The notes below the pieces were generated by a model. The model was not told where the DNA came from. It worked only from the letters and a program-made list of their open reading frames with translations, and made no database searches. DNA of 64,000 bases from Lobosporangium transversale (lineage: Eukaryota > Mortierellomycota > Mortierellomycetes > Mortierellales > Mortierellaceae): NCBI RefSeq assembly GCF_002105155.1, contig NW_019029020.1, forward strand, positions 33,501-97,500, written 5' to 3'. Each line of letters begins with the position of its first letter. The first letter of the stretch is position 1. Of this stretch, positions 23,609 through 37,542 are shown one piece after another. The position numbers were made by a program, and so were the translations under genes.

Positions 23609-25249
23609 GCAAGAGCATGCTAATCCTATCCTGTCCAATTCACACACAAAACAAGCGAAACGCATCACTCCTAAATCCCTATTCATCATCAAATCACATT
23701 TCTGTCGTCTCTGAACCATTCAAGACCTCTTCTGGCACAGGCACGGAACACTAAGGCTCTCTTCACACACACAAACCATTGTGCATGCATGCATGCAAGC
23801 AAGCACAACTGCACAAAAATGCGGAAACAAAAAAAAAAAAAAAACAATAGCACATGGATTACACAACAATCAAATCAGGCTATCAAGCAAGCGATGTCAA
23901 ACATTTCTTGACCCTTATTTTGGTCCGCGCATGTTCACAGCTGCCTCATTCAAACACCATGAGCATGTTGCACTACAGCAAGCTAATGCAAAAAGTATAA
24001 AACTGTCGAGCCCATCCAGACATGAAAAAATTCAATAAAAGAAAACCCCCGTACAACCAATGAATATAAAAATAAAGATCTTCTGAACCTGATCATTGCA
24101 CCTCTGAGCCATCCGTCCAACCATTTTTTTTTTTTTTTTTTTTAAAAGAGAGCTTTTTTTTTATACATATTGTTGTCGTTGCACAAGAACCAGCACATCC
24201 ACACACCGACAAGACACAGCATTTCACAAATACAATTCAGCCTGCCTGAGATCTCCTGGATCGTCTCTATACCCTCACAACTTCTTTATCACCTCTTTAA
24301 AATGGAAATAAAAAATAAAAAAGATTTTTTCCCCTAATGCTTTGCCCTTTAGCGCTTTACTTAGCCTATTAAACATGTAGTAGTATGAACCATACTAATC
24401 ATCAAGGAACATTGTACGGTGTGGACGGAAGAGGAAAAAATGGCCGAGTCTGGACCCAAAATTTGCTTTTTTTTTTTTTTTTAACTCTTTTTGTTCAACC
24501 AAGGAAAAAAGGGGCATGCAATGTGTCTCTTGAACCTTTGTCTGTCTACCATATTGGCCCCCGCCCGTGCGTGTGTGGGGTGAGAGCCCCTTAAAGTAGC
24601 TTCCAACAACCTTTGCGGCCTTTATATTGCATTTATCCCCCCCATCATTCTCCTCCAATCGTTTTTTTTAAAAGTTGGTCTTTAAACCTGAACCCTGAGA
24701 GTGGATCCCGATCCATTCAACAAATGCACCAACATAATCAACGACAACAACAACGATAGAGAATAAATAAATCACTGATGGGTCAGGATAGGATCAAAAT
24801 GGAGATGTTTAGAAGACATGCAGGGGAATAAAATATCAAAAGCTGTAATCCATCTTTTGCATGAACATGTTGATGTTGTGTACAAAACAAAAAAAAAAAA
24901 AAAAAAAAAAACTCGTTCAGCCTGAAGCCTGAGGAACCCGTGTTACAAAGGAAGACACCTTGAATGTTATTGCACAATCATACTCCCTTTTTTTCGATGC
25001 AAGGTAACATGCATGTTGGATGAGAAAATGAAGCATTAATCTGCTCACCCAAGCAAAGAGCATGTTCCCAAAAAGGTCATTACGGCCAGTTTCACCTTCC
25101 AGAATCCATGCGGACACGCGGCAAAAAAAAAAAAAAAAAAAAAAAAAAATACCGCCTTTTCGTCTGCCTCGTCCATGTCTTTTGATAGTTTTTTAATATT
25201 TATTTCTGCTTGAGATGTTCGAGAACATTAAAACAACTCAAAGAGACAA

Positions 25250-25294
25250 AGACAAAGACAAGACAAGACAAGACAAGACAAGACAAGACAAGAC
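25250..25294. repeat. (ACAAG)n pentanucleotide microsatellite
   Basis: About eight copies of the 5-bp unit acaag, preceded by imperfect acaaag copies. Confidence 0.85.
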
Positions 25295-26471
25295 AGCGCC
25301 TCCTCCCCTCCTCCTCCTCCCCTATTTTTTATCCATACAAAGATGTGCCAGCATGGTCTGTCTAGTTTTGCCTAATGCTCAACCCTTGATGTCACTCGAA
25401 GGCGCTTCGGAGACAAAAAAAAAACTGATGCGCATGGATGGCAGCATGAATATGGGAACTGATGTTCTCAATCTCAAAAGTAAACACACGCACACACACC
25501 CCTCAGAATTTGTGCAACCCAAGAAAGAAAAAAAAAGAAAAAAATTCTCTGTGTCTGGCATGCAGACAACTTTTTCCCTTGTTTCCCGTTTTTTCAGTTC
25601 ATCACTTTCATTTGCCAGCTTAGGGATAGCACAAGGAAAAAGGAAAGAATGAAGAAAAAAAAGAAAAAAGAAAAGAAAAGAATAAAAGAAAAGAATAAAA
25701 GAAAAGAGAAAAAAAACAAAAAAAGTAAAGAATAGACAAAATAGGTAGAATACAAGGGGAAACAGACACAAAAGAGAGTGTGTGAAAGTAAGACGCACGC
25801 ATCGATCCTTATCGAAATAGTCCCTCTTCCATCTTACCAGCTAGCTGACTGTGCAAAAAGAGAAAGGATGATGTTCAAGTGTCGTTGCTCCTGCCCGAGT
25901 GGAGAGAGATCAGTTTCCAACTCGATAGATGCGTTTTTTCTTTCTTTTGTCTATCCGGTTTCAATGGATAGGTATTAATTCGGATATAATCAAAAATCCT
26001 GGCTTTTGTCCGTTTGTGTTGATTAAAAGAATAAAGTTCCTGATCGAGAAGCGTCGCCAGTCTAGAGTGATTAAATACAAAGAAAGAAGGGGAAGTAAAA
26101 AAGAAAGAAAGAAAGAAAAAAAAACGCAGTCAATCAGATGGGATAAAAAAAAAAAGAGAGCGAGAGAGAGAGAGAGAGAGAGAGAAAGAGGGAGTACAGA
26201 ATTCTGAGGAGGAAAAGTAAAGCATCGACATCAAGCATGACATAGTTTAGCTTAGCATAGCGTCTGGCATGTAATGAAAGAATGCCAGGGCCAAAAAAAA
26301 GTACCTGTTCTGCCCAATCCCAATGTTCCTGAGTGCCGCTCAATAAATTATTTTTAATCACACGTGGCAAAGACGAGGATCCACTACTTTATGGAAAACA
26401 TGTACATGAATAAATAATAATCAATCGTACAGAATGAGCACAAACGAAAGAGCTTTAGTTATATCCCGTTT

Positions 26472-26502
<31 letters not shown>

Positions 26503-26649
26503 GTTTGCCAATGCATGTTGATTATTACACTGTGAAGTGATGAAATGTTGCACTACCAGAGATTAGACGGATAGACAAACACACAACGAAAAAAAATAAA
26601 AAAAAATAAAAAAAAATAAAAAGTTACAATGATGTTCTACAAATGTAAT

Positions 26650-26831
<182 letters not shown>

Positions 26832-27598
26832 TGACAATGGGATGAAGCACTCGAATGATTGAGACTAAGCCAAGTCTGCAATCTCAATTCGAACAGAAGT
26901 AAAGTGTGTGGCTGGGTGATTATTGAAGGAAACGATGCGAGGGGTGCAGAAAATGTGTCCTAAAGATTAAGAAAGAGAGAGGACATTAAACATGGCCCTC
27001 TGCTTCCCTTCATTCAATCCTCTGCGTTATTTCTCTCAGGGCAATTGCAAATGCAAATGAACCAATGCTGAAGCTGAGCTTGTAAACTCGCTTTTGTAAC
27101 GTTAAGATTCGTGGGGTGCGTGACAATCTCATTTAGGGCATGTTGCTCTCCCGAATGTGGTTATTTTGTGTTACCCTTTTAGCCACCAAATGAAATTACA
27201 AACTAAGATAATTTTTTTTTCTCCCCCTTTTTTTTTATTTTTTGGAAACAGCTCTTAGGGATGGGATCAGTTGTGGCGGATAGACATGTTTCCTGATTTC
27301 TATCCTCTTTGGATGTAGTAGCATCTACACCCATTAGTATCATTACCATTATCAAAAAATATATAAAAATAAAAATAAAAATAAAAAAAAGTTCTCGATA
27401 AGCTTCTTTTGGTTATCACCAGAAAAGGATAGACCAAATAGGGATCAAATGAGTGTTGAAAGTAGATCATTACTTTGATTAGCAACCCAGATAGTCCAAT
27501 AGGTCTAATAGTTTTCATGCTTCTTGACGACACTGATACTAAGCAAATTATATGCAGCAAACTTAAGCTATTTATTCCCTATTGTTGTCTACCTCTTT

Positions 27599-27630
<32 letters not shown>

Positions 27631-27970
27631 CGCCCAACTTTTTGGGTGAAGCACAAACAAATTCCATTTGGCGGTTACAGTTGCATTTTCCCGCCCTTTT
27701 TATTTTTTTTTTAGAACAATTGCTTCTATCTGGAGCTTATGTACACGTACTTCTTCTGTCGTATATGATTCTCAGATGCAGTATTTTCCTTGAGTTAATG
27801 TAGACAGACTTGGGTTCAGACATGTAACAGAATCTGCATACATTTTATGTACGGTGTTCACATTGTACATATTCATCGAAACATTTTAGGTACGGCGTGC
27901 ATACGTGCATGCAGAGATGAGAGAACGGTGCAAGATGACGACGATGACGCGTTTCGCATCCAAGTATATA

Positions 27971-28010
<40 letters not shown>

Positions 28011-29127
28011 GGCACTGAATAGACTACAACAGACATTTCATGTCAAAGATTACGCTAGACAACTGAAGTCAATCATCGAAATAGCTTATTAACTCTTCAG
28101 CGCCTTCTATGCATGCCCAGTCAATTAAATAAATAAAATAAAATAAGACGGTATCCATGCACCATCTCTTTTTCTCTCTCGCACAGTCCCATCGAAATAG
28201 ATGCAAGACCACATCAAGGTTTCTGATCAGGTGACATGAATTTATCAATGTTTTGTTTCTGATAACTGTAGCCTCGAGGAACACTAAAGAGAGAGAGAGA
28301 AATGTATACACGACCAAGTATATAGATATTCATGGTGTGTAAATGTATAAATATGTCTTTGTTTATGCGCCTTAAGAAAACGGAGTAAGAGAGAGAGTTG
28401 TCGAGCGATAAACATATTCGTGTTGAATATGTAGCGTCGCTAAATAGAATGCATGAATATAAGGCACAATTGCATTGCATTTGGATATCAGGAAAAAGAG
28501 ATGATTGCAAACCGTCAACATCTATAAGAGGATAAAAGTAAAAAGGATGAAAGCAGAAAAATCCAAAAGACTTTAGCAACATCAGCAATTTTTTATGAAG
28601 CTTCGTCTCTGCCACCAATATCTCCATTATAGTTAATTCGATCACCAAGACCCAAATAAGGTGCCTGAAAGCTTAAACAAAATATCAGTTAAACGTTGCT
28701 ATTACAGGTAGACAGAACAGAAAAAGAAACACAAACACCGTTAACCCAATCGCACCAATAGAAAGAAAGAAAAAAAAAGTTGTACACGTACTCCTCAGGG
28801 GTGGGAGAAAGTAAAGATAGACAAGACTTTGAGAGCAACAAAAAAAAAAAAAAAAAAAATGGATAAATGCGCGAAAAGAAGAATAGGCATTTGTATTCTC
28901 ATTTTTCGTTTGTATATTTATATAATAAAGAAATTCAGAAATGTACGATGAGTCGCAGAGTACAAATATGACATAACGCATGTGTTGTTGTTCCACTTGC
29001 CGAAGTGAAAGTAACAAGTAACTATGAGCTTATTTCGAGGAAGAAGGAAAAAAAAAAACTTTTTACTTGAACCCACTTTTCTGCATGACTGATATAACGA
29101 CGCGTCAAAACTCAGATGGCGATGACC

Positions 29128-29158
<31 letters not shown>

Positions 29159-29819
29159 ATTGGATTGGTTGAAGAGAGAGCCAATCAATGTCTTTTGATG
29201 CGGTATTTATACATGTACACTTCTTTTTATTGAGCGTAATAAAGAAACCTCTCTTCTCTTCCTGGAACTCCCGCACCAGCAAAAAACGATCCTAACCTTT
29301 TTTAGAAATTCATTTCTAATTTTTAGGGCTGACCGAGGACAAGGCAGGGCTCTCGTACAACCACCAACCCCAAACAACTCGCCCAAAGAGTTTATTGAAT
29401 CTTGAACGAACACATCATCCGTAAATATTTTATATGAATAAATACACAACATTAATAAACTATATGGCCATAATAAACAACGCTGTAAAATGCATCTACT
29501 GTGGAAAAAGGTCATGTGGTCCCTTGCTTGCATGTTACACAGCTTGCTATGTAGGTACCCTCATGCTCCGCGGGGTTGTATGGCGTTTATACGAAAGGGA
29601 TCGCTCTTGCATTTTTCCATCTCTATTCAATTATTCGCTCAAAGGTCCTACATGATTGACCGACATTAAATCTGTACACAAAGTATATACAACCAACCAA
29701 AGTAAACAGTAAGTATCCAATTGCTTATCTCTGGTACAGACGGTATTTTCGATACACATCTTTGCCTTGCTTTGTTCATCTCAATGACCTCACCTTGTAA
29801 TATACTTCTTGTATGCATA

Positions 29820-29851
<32 letters not shown>

Positions 29852-30185
29852 CTTTCTCCTTTCTTTTTTAACAAATCATAGGAAAGAAAGGAAGAAAAGA
29901 AAGTTGGACTAATTTCCTGCAACCAGAGTACAGTCCATTTTGGATTCAATCAATTGTCAAGACATAATGCCTGAAAGCGACTTCACATTTTCTTTACGTG
30001 TTCAATCTAGCCTAGGCGACTAAGAAACAAGAGAGTGGATTCTTTCTCGTGTACATTCACAAAATAGCTCCGATCTGTTTTTCAACGCCTCTTTTCTTAT
30101 TTATTTAATTTTCGTTCGCGTAGTAAAAAAAAAAAAAAAAAAGTAACACTGCCGTCCTGCCTCATTATATTTTTTCTTTTTTTTA

Positions 30186-30257
30186 AAAAAAATAAAATAA
30201 AATAAAATAAAAAATATATTTATATATATTTATATATATAAATATATATATATATAT
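30186..30257. repeat. AT-rich (AAAAT)n / (TA)n tract
   Basis: Five-base aaaat units pass into tatatatttatata repeats. It is simple-sequence DNA that would melt easily. Confidence 0.8.
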
Positions 30258-33115
30258 CCGTAACTGCATATTCATGAATGAAAAATAAATGGAAAATTGC
30301 GTTTATTTTTGGCCCTCGGAGAGCATAACAATCTGCTTTGGTCCTGCGGGAAGGATGATTGGCAGTGATAGTTGTAATGAATGGTGTTGCGTTTTTTTTT
30401 TTTTTTCTTTTTTCTTTTTGAAGGGGTTTAAAAACTTGTCTGATGGCCAATTAGAGGTTGTCATACCAATCTCTTATTGCACATTTTCAACATGCAATAA
30501 ACACCGCAGCGTAAAAAGGACAAGTTCAAAAACCAAACACCAAAAACCCAAAAAAAGAATTCATGACCTCTTCCCTTTTCAATCTTTCAATCTGACTTTG
30601 TGACATGGTCCGATCTGATGCACCTCTGACACAGTTCTTGTCCTTCTACTCCCTAAAAAGACGCATATATTGACACAACCCTATTGACACAACCCTCAAG
30701 AACACAGAAATGTTCTATTGGAGAGAGGAGAGTATGGACGAATGAAATATATGTTGTGAGCTGAGTGGTGCAGCTTTTTTTTTTTTTCGCTCAAGGCATA
30801 AAAGTTTATTTGAGATCCTTCTTCCCGATCTCTGTGCTTTAATTTTTGATATTTTTTTGGTTTCTCTGCTTAGGTACGGGTTTGCAGGGCTATGCAGTAG
30901 GCTAATCCTTATTTATCCAAATGGGCGCACGCTCTCGGGATTTCTTGGCCATGTCAACATCAACAAAATGAAAAACCATCGCATGCAACCTTGGTAGTAC
31001 TCTTTACCTTTATTCCCCCTGTTTGTGTTTCTGAATGAGCTTTTTTTTTTTTTTTTTTTTTTTTTCTTTCCTGTGTGTGTGTGTACATGTATATAGATGT
31101 GTGCATGTTTTTTATGTTGTGAGCTTTACATGATAACGATGACGATGAAGGATGGAATGCAAAGCAGATGGAAAGGAAAAGAAACGAGCCAAAAGAAAAA
31201 AAGAAAAAAAGAAAAAAAGAAAAAAAGAAAAAAGAAAAAAGTTATGGCATGCTCAATAAGAAGGATAGCGCTCTTCTGGCTGTTCTTTTTGCTCGGCGAT
31301 TTTTCCGAATACCATCATTTTTCTTCAAACTACAAACAGATTCCCAGCATCATCTTACTCATTGCCAGATGTGTGTCTCTTTGTCATTGTCAATCGTTCC
31401 GTTATTTTGACAACTCCTTTTTTCTGACTGGACACCTAATTTCTAAAAATTCTGTTGCGGATGATTCATCCATTCGCCTTGCATTTCCCCCCTGCCATGT
31501 CCTGCTTTTTTTTTTTTTTTTTTTTTTTTTTGTACACCCTTCCCCTGTCCTTGGCTCCTTTCATTCAATTCCATGTTGTGTACTTCTTTTTTTGGATTGA
31601 AGGAGAAGAGCGAAAGAAGGGTGAGAGCGCATGAGGAGAGCATGTAATACAGTGGAGGGGAAAGGTGTTAGTGGTTATCTACTGTCCTGTAACATAGTGG
31701 GTGGCAAATGACGAAGATGGTTTTGGATTGAAGTGAGTTGCGATATGGCCCTTGTGTGCCAGGAATATGGTCATCATAAGAATTGAATAAATTAATAAAA
31801 TATATATAAACAAAAAAAAAAAAAAAAAAAAAAAAAAAGGTAAACCTTGTGTAGTAAGATACCAATAGAAAAATCAAGGAACACAGGTTCGCAACGTTTT
31901 TTTTTTTTTTAGTACTAATGAGAAGGCATGCCCTTCAGATCTGATGCAAAGCTGATTCATCGATTCGATTTGACTGTGCTGTGTTCAATTGCATACTGTT
32001 TTTGGTCATGCGAATCGAAGGTTTGGGTTAAAGAAGTATATATACATATATAATGGTATTGTTCCTGAACAGATGATGTTTGTTATTTTCATCCAAACTT
32101 TGGACAAATGGACAAGTATACACCAATACAAAACCTTTGGTCGCCAAGAAGGGCTTTGTTGTTGTTTGTTGAACTATGACATTACAGAGTACACATACCA
32201 AACAATAAGGGCTAACTATGTACATCATTCATTTCGGACAAAACAAAGTGTTGAATAGAGCCTACAGTAGTCGTAGCTAAACTGGATAAGGGCCTTTATC
32301 AAGCAGTGTTATATACCCTGAATGTTTGAAGGAATTCTTGAAAGAGGGGAGGTCGTCCTAATATGGCTAGACTAGCAAAGTGAGACCATAGGAAAGCAAT
32401 CTTTGCAATTGTATTAACAAAGAAACAAGGCGCACTCATTCCATTTTGACACATTTGGCATTCTCTGGTCTGTATAAACGACTCTCTCCAAACTCATAGT
32501 GCGACATGGTTTGATCTTAATTTTATTCTAAATAAGGCACTTCTCTACCATACCTGATCAATCCCTTTCCTCCCCGAGATTTTATAGATTTCTACTGGCA
32601 CGTTGGTTGGTTGGAGCATTCTTGCTGGTTGGTTTGTTCGTCAAATAAAAAAAATAAAAAAATAAAAAATAAAAAAAAGCATGGAACTATGGCAGAAGAA
32701 AACGTAACGAACAGAATGAGTTCCCTCATGGTCAGAGAGGAAAGTGTGTGCAGTGCGCGCATTGAATATTTAAAAAAAAAAAAACAAATAAGCAAACAGG
32801 CAAACAACAACAAACAAACAATTATATACCCTGTGTTTGTGCATGTACATGTATTTATTTTATGAGTTCAGTAATTCAGTTCGAACGAATCAATCACAAC
32901 GAAATAAATAAAGAAAAAAAAAAGATGATGTGCGCAAAAAAAGAGAAAAAAGACTCTCACAAGCATGCTCACTTCGGACGTAATTCATTCGTCCGCGTGC
33001 GATATAAGAAATCATAATAACCCAAAAGCTCATTGACTTCTTTCATTCATTTATTTTACTATTTTAATCTTCTATATTTTCGTCTTCTTAGTCGACCGGC
33101 TACAACACATCCTTT

Positions 33116-33189
33116 TTTTTTTTTTTTCTTTCTTGTCTTTCTCTCTCTCTCTCTCTTGCTTTTAAACATTTCTTCTACTTTTTTTATCT

Positions 33190-33230
<41 letters not shown>

Positions 33231-33236
33231 GCTTCT
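33116..33236. repeat. Pyrimidine-rich (CT)n tract upstream of SKN7
   Basis: T-runs and two (CT)n blocks (about 33139-33156 and 33190-33226) lie roughly 1 kb upstream of the SKN7 start codon. Such CT-rich stretches are common in fungal promoters near transcription starts; that role here is inference. Confidence 0.6.
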
Positions 33237-34153
33237 TTTGATTCTCTTCTACACTTTGCTTTCTCTCAGCCACACAGCTTTTTTATTTTATTATTTTCAT
33301 ATCGTTGTCTCTATTTGTTATTACTCATCCTTTGCCACCAAACATCCCTCGTGTCTCATAAATTAGATACACATCTTATTGTATACCCCATTCGACAGCA
33401 AAATCACACAAGGTGTGTGCCCTAAATTTTTTTTTTTTTTTTTTTCTTCCTCCTCATTCCAAAGAGTTCATACACTGAAGAGCGAATGAATGAGCAAGCT
33501 GTTGACAGACCAGACCAAAAGGATCAGACGATGCAATGCAAACAATCATTCCAAAAAAAAAGTGGATCAGCCAGTGACCGCGGAAACGCATTTTATTCGG
33601 CTTCCCTCCTTTTTTTCCATTGTACGAGAATGGAAAAAGAGGGTTGGTCCATCGTATCGCGTTTATGACCATCTCTTTTTTAATACAGCGAATTCTATTA
33701 CGCCATCTATCCAACCATCACACATCATTTTCTACTGCCATCTACACCCACTCGGTATTCATAAGCACCCACACTTCCACATTTAGTTCGTCAACATCCA
33801 TCTGTCTACATAGACACTACTCTCATTTATTTATATTTAAAGATACAATCATTCACACAAACTATCATACACACATCGACATACTATTTTTTTTTTTTTT
33901 TTGTGCGCTATTAGAGACTAACCAATCTTTTCCTCTCCATATCGCAGACTAAAATAGTCTTGCTTCCTTTTTTCTTCCATATTCTTTCCATTGACCATTC
34001 AAAGCCATCATTTCGGCCCAAATCGTCCTCAATTACTCCCTCCAGGACCCTTTCGGAATCCTTTCTCAGCTCGACCTACCTCCGTTTCACATACATCAAA
34101 GTCTGCCCACCCTGAGTTCCTTGCACCAGAAGAAGAAGAGCAAGAAGGGTCCC

Positions 34154-37100
34154 ATGGCCGCTCAAAGCCTTATGGGGCCTCCTACTTCGTCCATTAACAC
34201 AGATGCGACCATGGCTGCCGCAGACAACTCCAACGGCGCACCAGTTGATCAGAGCAATAACACTTCAATCCCTGGTAGTGGTGTACCTGACTTTGTCAAG
34301 AAGCTTTACAAGCAAGTGTTTACACCTATTGTCTTTTCTAAAAAAAAAAAATGAAGCACAGCCACGACCAAAATGAAAGCTTGTGTAACTTATTGTTTTT
34401 ATTCTATCTACCTTTTTTTTTTTTTTTCCTCTTTTATTTGAACAGAATGCTTGAAGAAAAAGAACACGAGCTCATTGTGTCTTGGGGCAAGAACGGAGAG
34501 ACCTTTGTGGTTAAAGAGCCCAACGAATTCGCAAAGGCCATCTTACCCAGGCACTTTAAGCACAATAATTTCGCAAGCTTCGTACGGCAGCTTAACAAGT
34601 ATGATTTCCACAAGATCAAGGCCACCGAGGACTCTACGAAGCCCTATGGTGATCATGTAAAGTTTGCAAGTCGGCTGGCTTTATAGTCTCTTTTTTTTTT
34701 GACATATCATGATGTCATCCTGTTTGACTTCCTGTCTATTGACCCTAATGTCCTTTGTTTACTGTCACCGCAGGCATGGGAATTTCAACATCCAAAGTTT
34801 CAGATCGACAAGAGAGACCAGCTTGAGGAGATTAAGGTATTGTGTCTTTTTTTTTTTTTCTGGCTTCGTTTGTCAATAAATTGTTGGCTGACAACAACGA
34901 CTTGATAATTGATATTTTAGCGCAAGACCCCTAATAGCAAGAAGCCATCAAGTTCTCATTCATCCATATCTTCAGATAACGTGACCATGTCTGAGGATTA
35001 TCAATCCCAGCTAGAACTCATGGCAAAGGTGCAAGCAGATATGCAGGAGCAGCTCGTAAAGTGCCGATCCAAGATGGAAGCCCAAGAGAATCTGATCCAA
35101 AATCTCCTCAAGACTCTTGGTTATCAGAGCCTAAGTATGAACAGCTTTTAAGAAGTCTGATCTGTATGGAATGTTCCATGTCTGCTCGGCAAATTGTTCG
35201 TGTTGATTTAAGCTTTCCCCTCTTTTTTTTATCCTATAGGTGATGGAACTATTACGACGATACATGGTACTCCAACTGTCTCCTTGAAGGATAATAAAAA
35301 CTTCAAGCTCAAGAATCACATCAACTCTCGCTCACGTGCCTCGGGGACGCCAATCAAACTTGAGCACCAAAATGGATTCAATACCTCATTCAATGCCTCC
35401 TCCTCGCCACCACTCAGCCAATCTAGTTACCCTACAATATCCACTGCCACCATGATCAATAGCTCAATACCCATCTCATCCTCATCCATTCCACAGACAC
35501 CGACCATGCCTATATCCACATCGATGCCCACATCATCGTCAAGCTTCTCTTTTGGATCCGGAGCCACCAGCTCATTCCAAGATCTACCAATGTGTCCGGA
35601 CCCCAGTTTCGAAAGTCCCGTATTCTCTATCAGTCATCTGACTTCAAGAAAGCTGGACGACTGGGCAAAAATCAAGAAACCCATTCAACGACAGTCTTCA
35701 AGACCCACGCAACCTCATCACCAGCACGCCTTTCAGCACAACCTCCAGCATGATGCTTTCCAAACACAAGATGGGAGCCAGCAGTATCATCCATCACACT
35801 CTCACCAGTTTATCTCTAGCCTGAGCGAGCAGAATGGAAGGACGCAACGTTCCAGTTTCAATGTCCCAAACTGGTCAGCTCCACCAAGTGTGCTGCTCGT
35901 GGAAGATGACGACATTTGTAGACGTTTAAGCTCACAATTGCTGAAGATTTTTGGCTGCCGTATTGATGTTGCGGAAGATGGTGTTGCAGCTGTTGGGAAA
36001 ATGAGCCACCAAAAATATGACATTGTTTTGATGGTAATATAATATAGACTTTTGGATACTAGCTTTTGATTGTCTTTTAGGCGCTATAACACCACCATAC
36101 TAAGATGCAAGATAACTGACCGCATGGCACTATTACTATTTCCTATTATTATTATTTTAATAATCTTCTAGGATATCATGATGCCTAAATTGGACGGAGT
36201 CTCCGCCACCACCCAGATCCGACAGTTTGATGCCTCGACCCCTATTATCAGCATGACTTCGAACATGACTGATAATGATATCATGAACTACTATAAAAAT
36301 GGCATGAATGATATTCTGCCAAAACCCTTCACCAAGACGAGCTTATTGAGTGTGTTGGAGAAACACTGCCAGCATTTGCGGTATCTCAAATTGGGGCCCA
36401 ATTCGCTGGAAATCAGCCCTAATAATCCAAATCCTAATATGAATGAACAGGAGAGTCGTCTCATTTTATCAAACCGTCAAGGCGACCCATCCAATTCTGA
36501 GGGTATGGACTTTTCCATAGGAAGTTTCATAGGGCAAGAGAGTATCCAGACCATGTCTGTCGATAAGAATGGCAATCCCGATCGTCAAGGCTCGCAAGAG
36601 AATCAGGAGAATATGGATATAGGATTTCAGCTGGGATTTGGAAATATGCTGTCTCTCAACACTGTGGATTCTTCTCTAAACAGCAGTTCAGATGATCAGA
36701 TGTACTCCCGTGGAGGCTTGAAGCATGGAATGGAGCATAGTGGATCAGACCGGGATACCCAATCTGGCTGTGGTATTAACTCTATGGGGTACAATGATAT
36801 CATGGACTCTATGGGTCATGATGATAGATCGACCTCATCGCTCTCTCCAGATCATATTCACATGCAGCCCAGTCTTGGACATCATTCTCAACAACATAAC
36901 CAGAACATTCAGGGACACCCATCCCATCTAATGAGCGTCCACCAGCTTCCAACTCCACCCAACTCTAGTCATTCCAACATCCCGTCATCTACTTCAAGAT
37001 ACGCCCCTAATATGGTCACCTACTCATCAGCACCTAACTCTTCAATGATAACTCCCTCCTACTCGCAGGACTTTGAGAACCCTTACTCTCAAAATCAATC

Positions 37101-37287
37101 GCACCATGGGAGCATTACATTGCTCTCTATAAAATCTGACCATGGCACCGCACACACATTTGGGCTCCTGAACCGTAATGTTGATCTGAACGAAGGATTT
37201 ACGTTTGGCCAAGTCATGGATCCAACCGAATCTATGGACACCCAAGGAAAGCGGAAACGCGCCAAAATCGTGGAAGTTAATGAATAG
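34154..37287 (+). CDS. SKN7: Skn7-type response regulator / HSF-fold transcription factor
   Basis: Six exons close in phase: 34154-34311, 34446-34656, 34774-34836, 34921-35134, 35240-36033 and 36172-37287, giving 851 residues. ATG 34154 is the first in-frame ATG. An HSF-type DNA-binding domain spans about 43-145 ([35 protein letters not shown]). A coiled coil follows at about 170-210 ([20 protein letters not shown]), then a Ser/Pro-rich linker. The receiver domain starts near 430 ([13 protein letters not shown]), with phospho-Asp481 in DIMMPKLDG and Lys in LPKPFTK. The tail is long and Ser/Asn/Gln-rich. Skn7 receives phosphate from Ypd1 and controls oxidative, osmotic and cell-wall genes in the nucleus. 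Intron 1 can only be joined in frame by a GC-AG splice (AA|GCAAGT). The gene lies divergent from the NIK1-type kinase that would feed this pathway. Confidence 0.95.
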
Positions 37288-37542
37288 TTTTTTTTCCCTT
37301 TTTTCTTTTTTTTTTTTTTTTTTTTAGCTCTCTGAAATATTGTTTATCTGTCTTTTGTTGTCATTTATGTTTTTTTTATTTATTTTCTATCTTCCTTGTA
37401 CAGTATTGTTTATATATAAAAGTATAAAACAGTTTTCTCCATAACAATGTGTTTACTACATAATATAACAGCACATAAAAATATATTTATAAACAAAGCT
37501 AGAAGTTACAGTATTATAATAACTTTCTTTTTTTTTTTTTTT

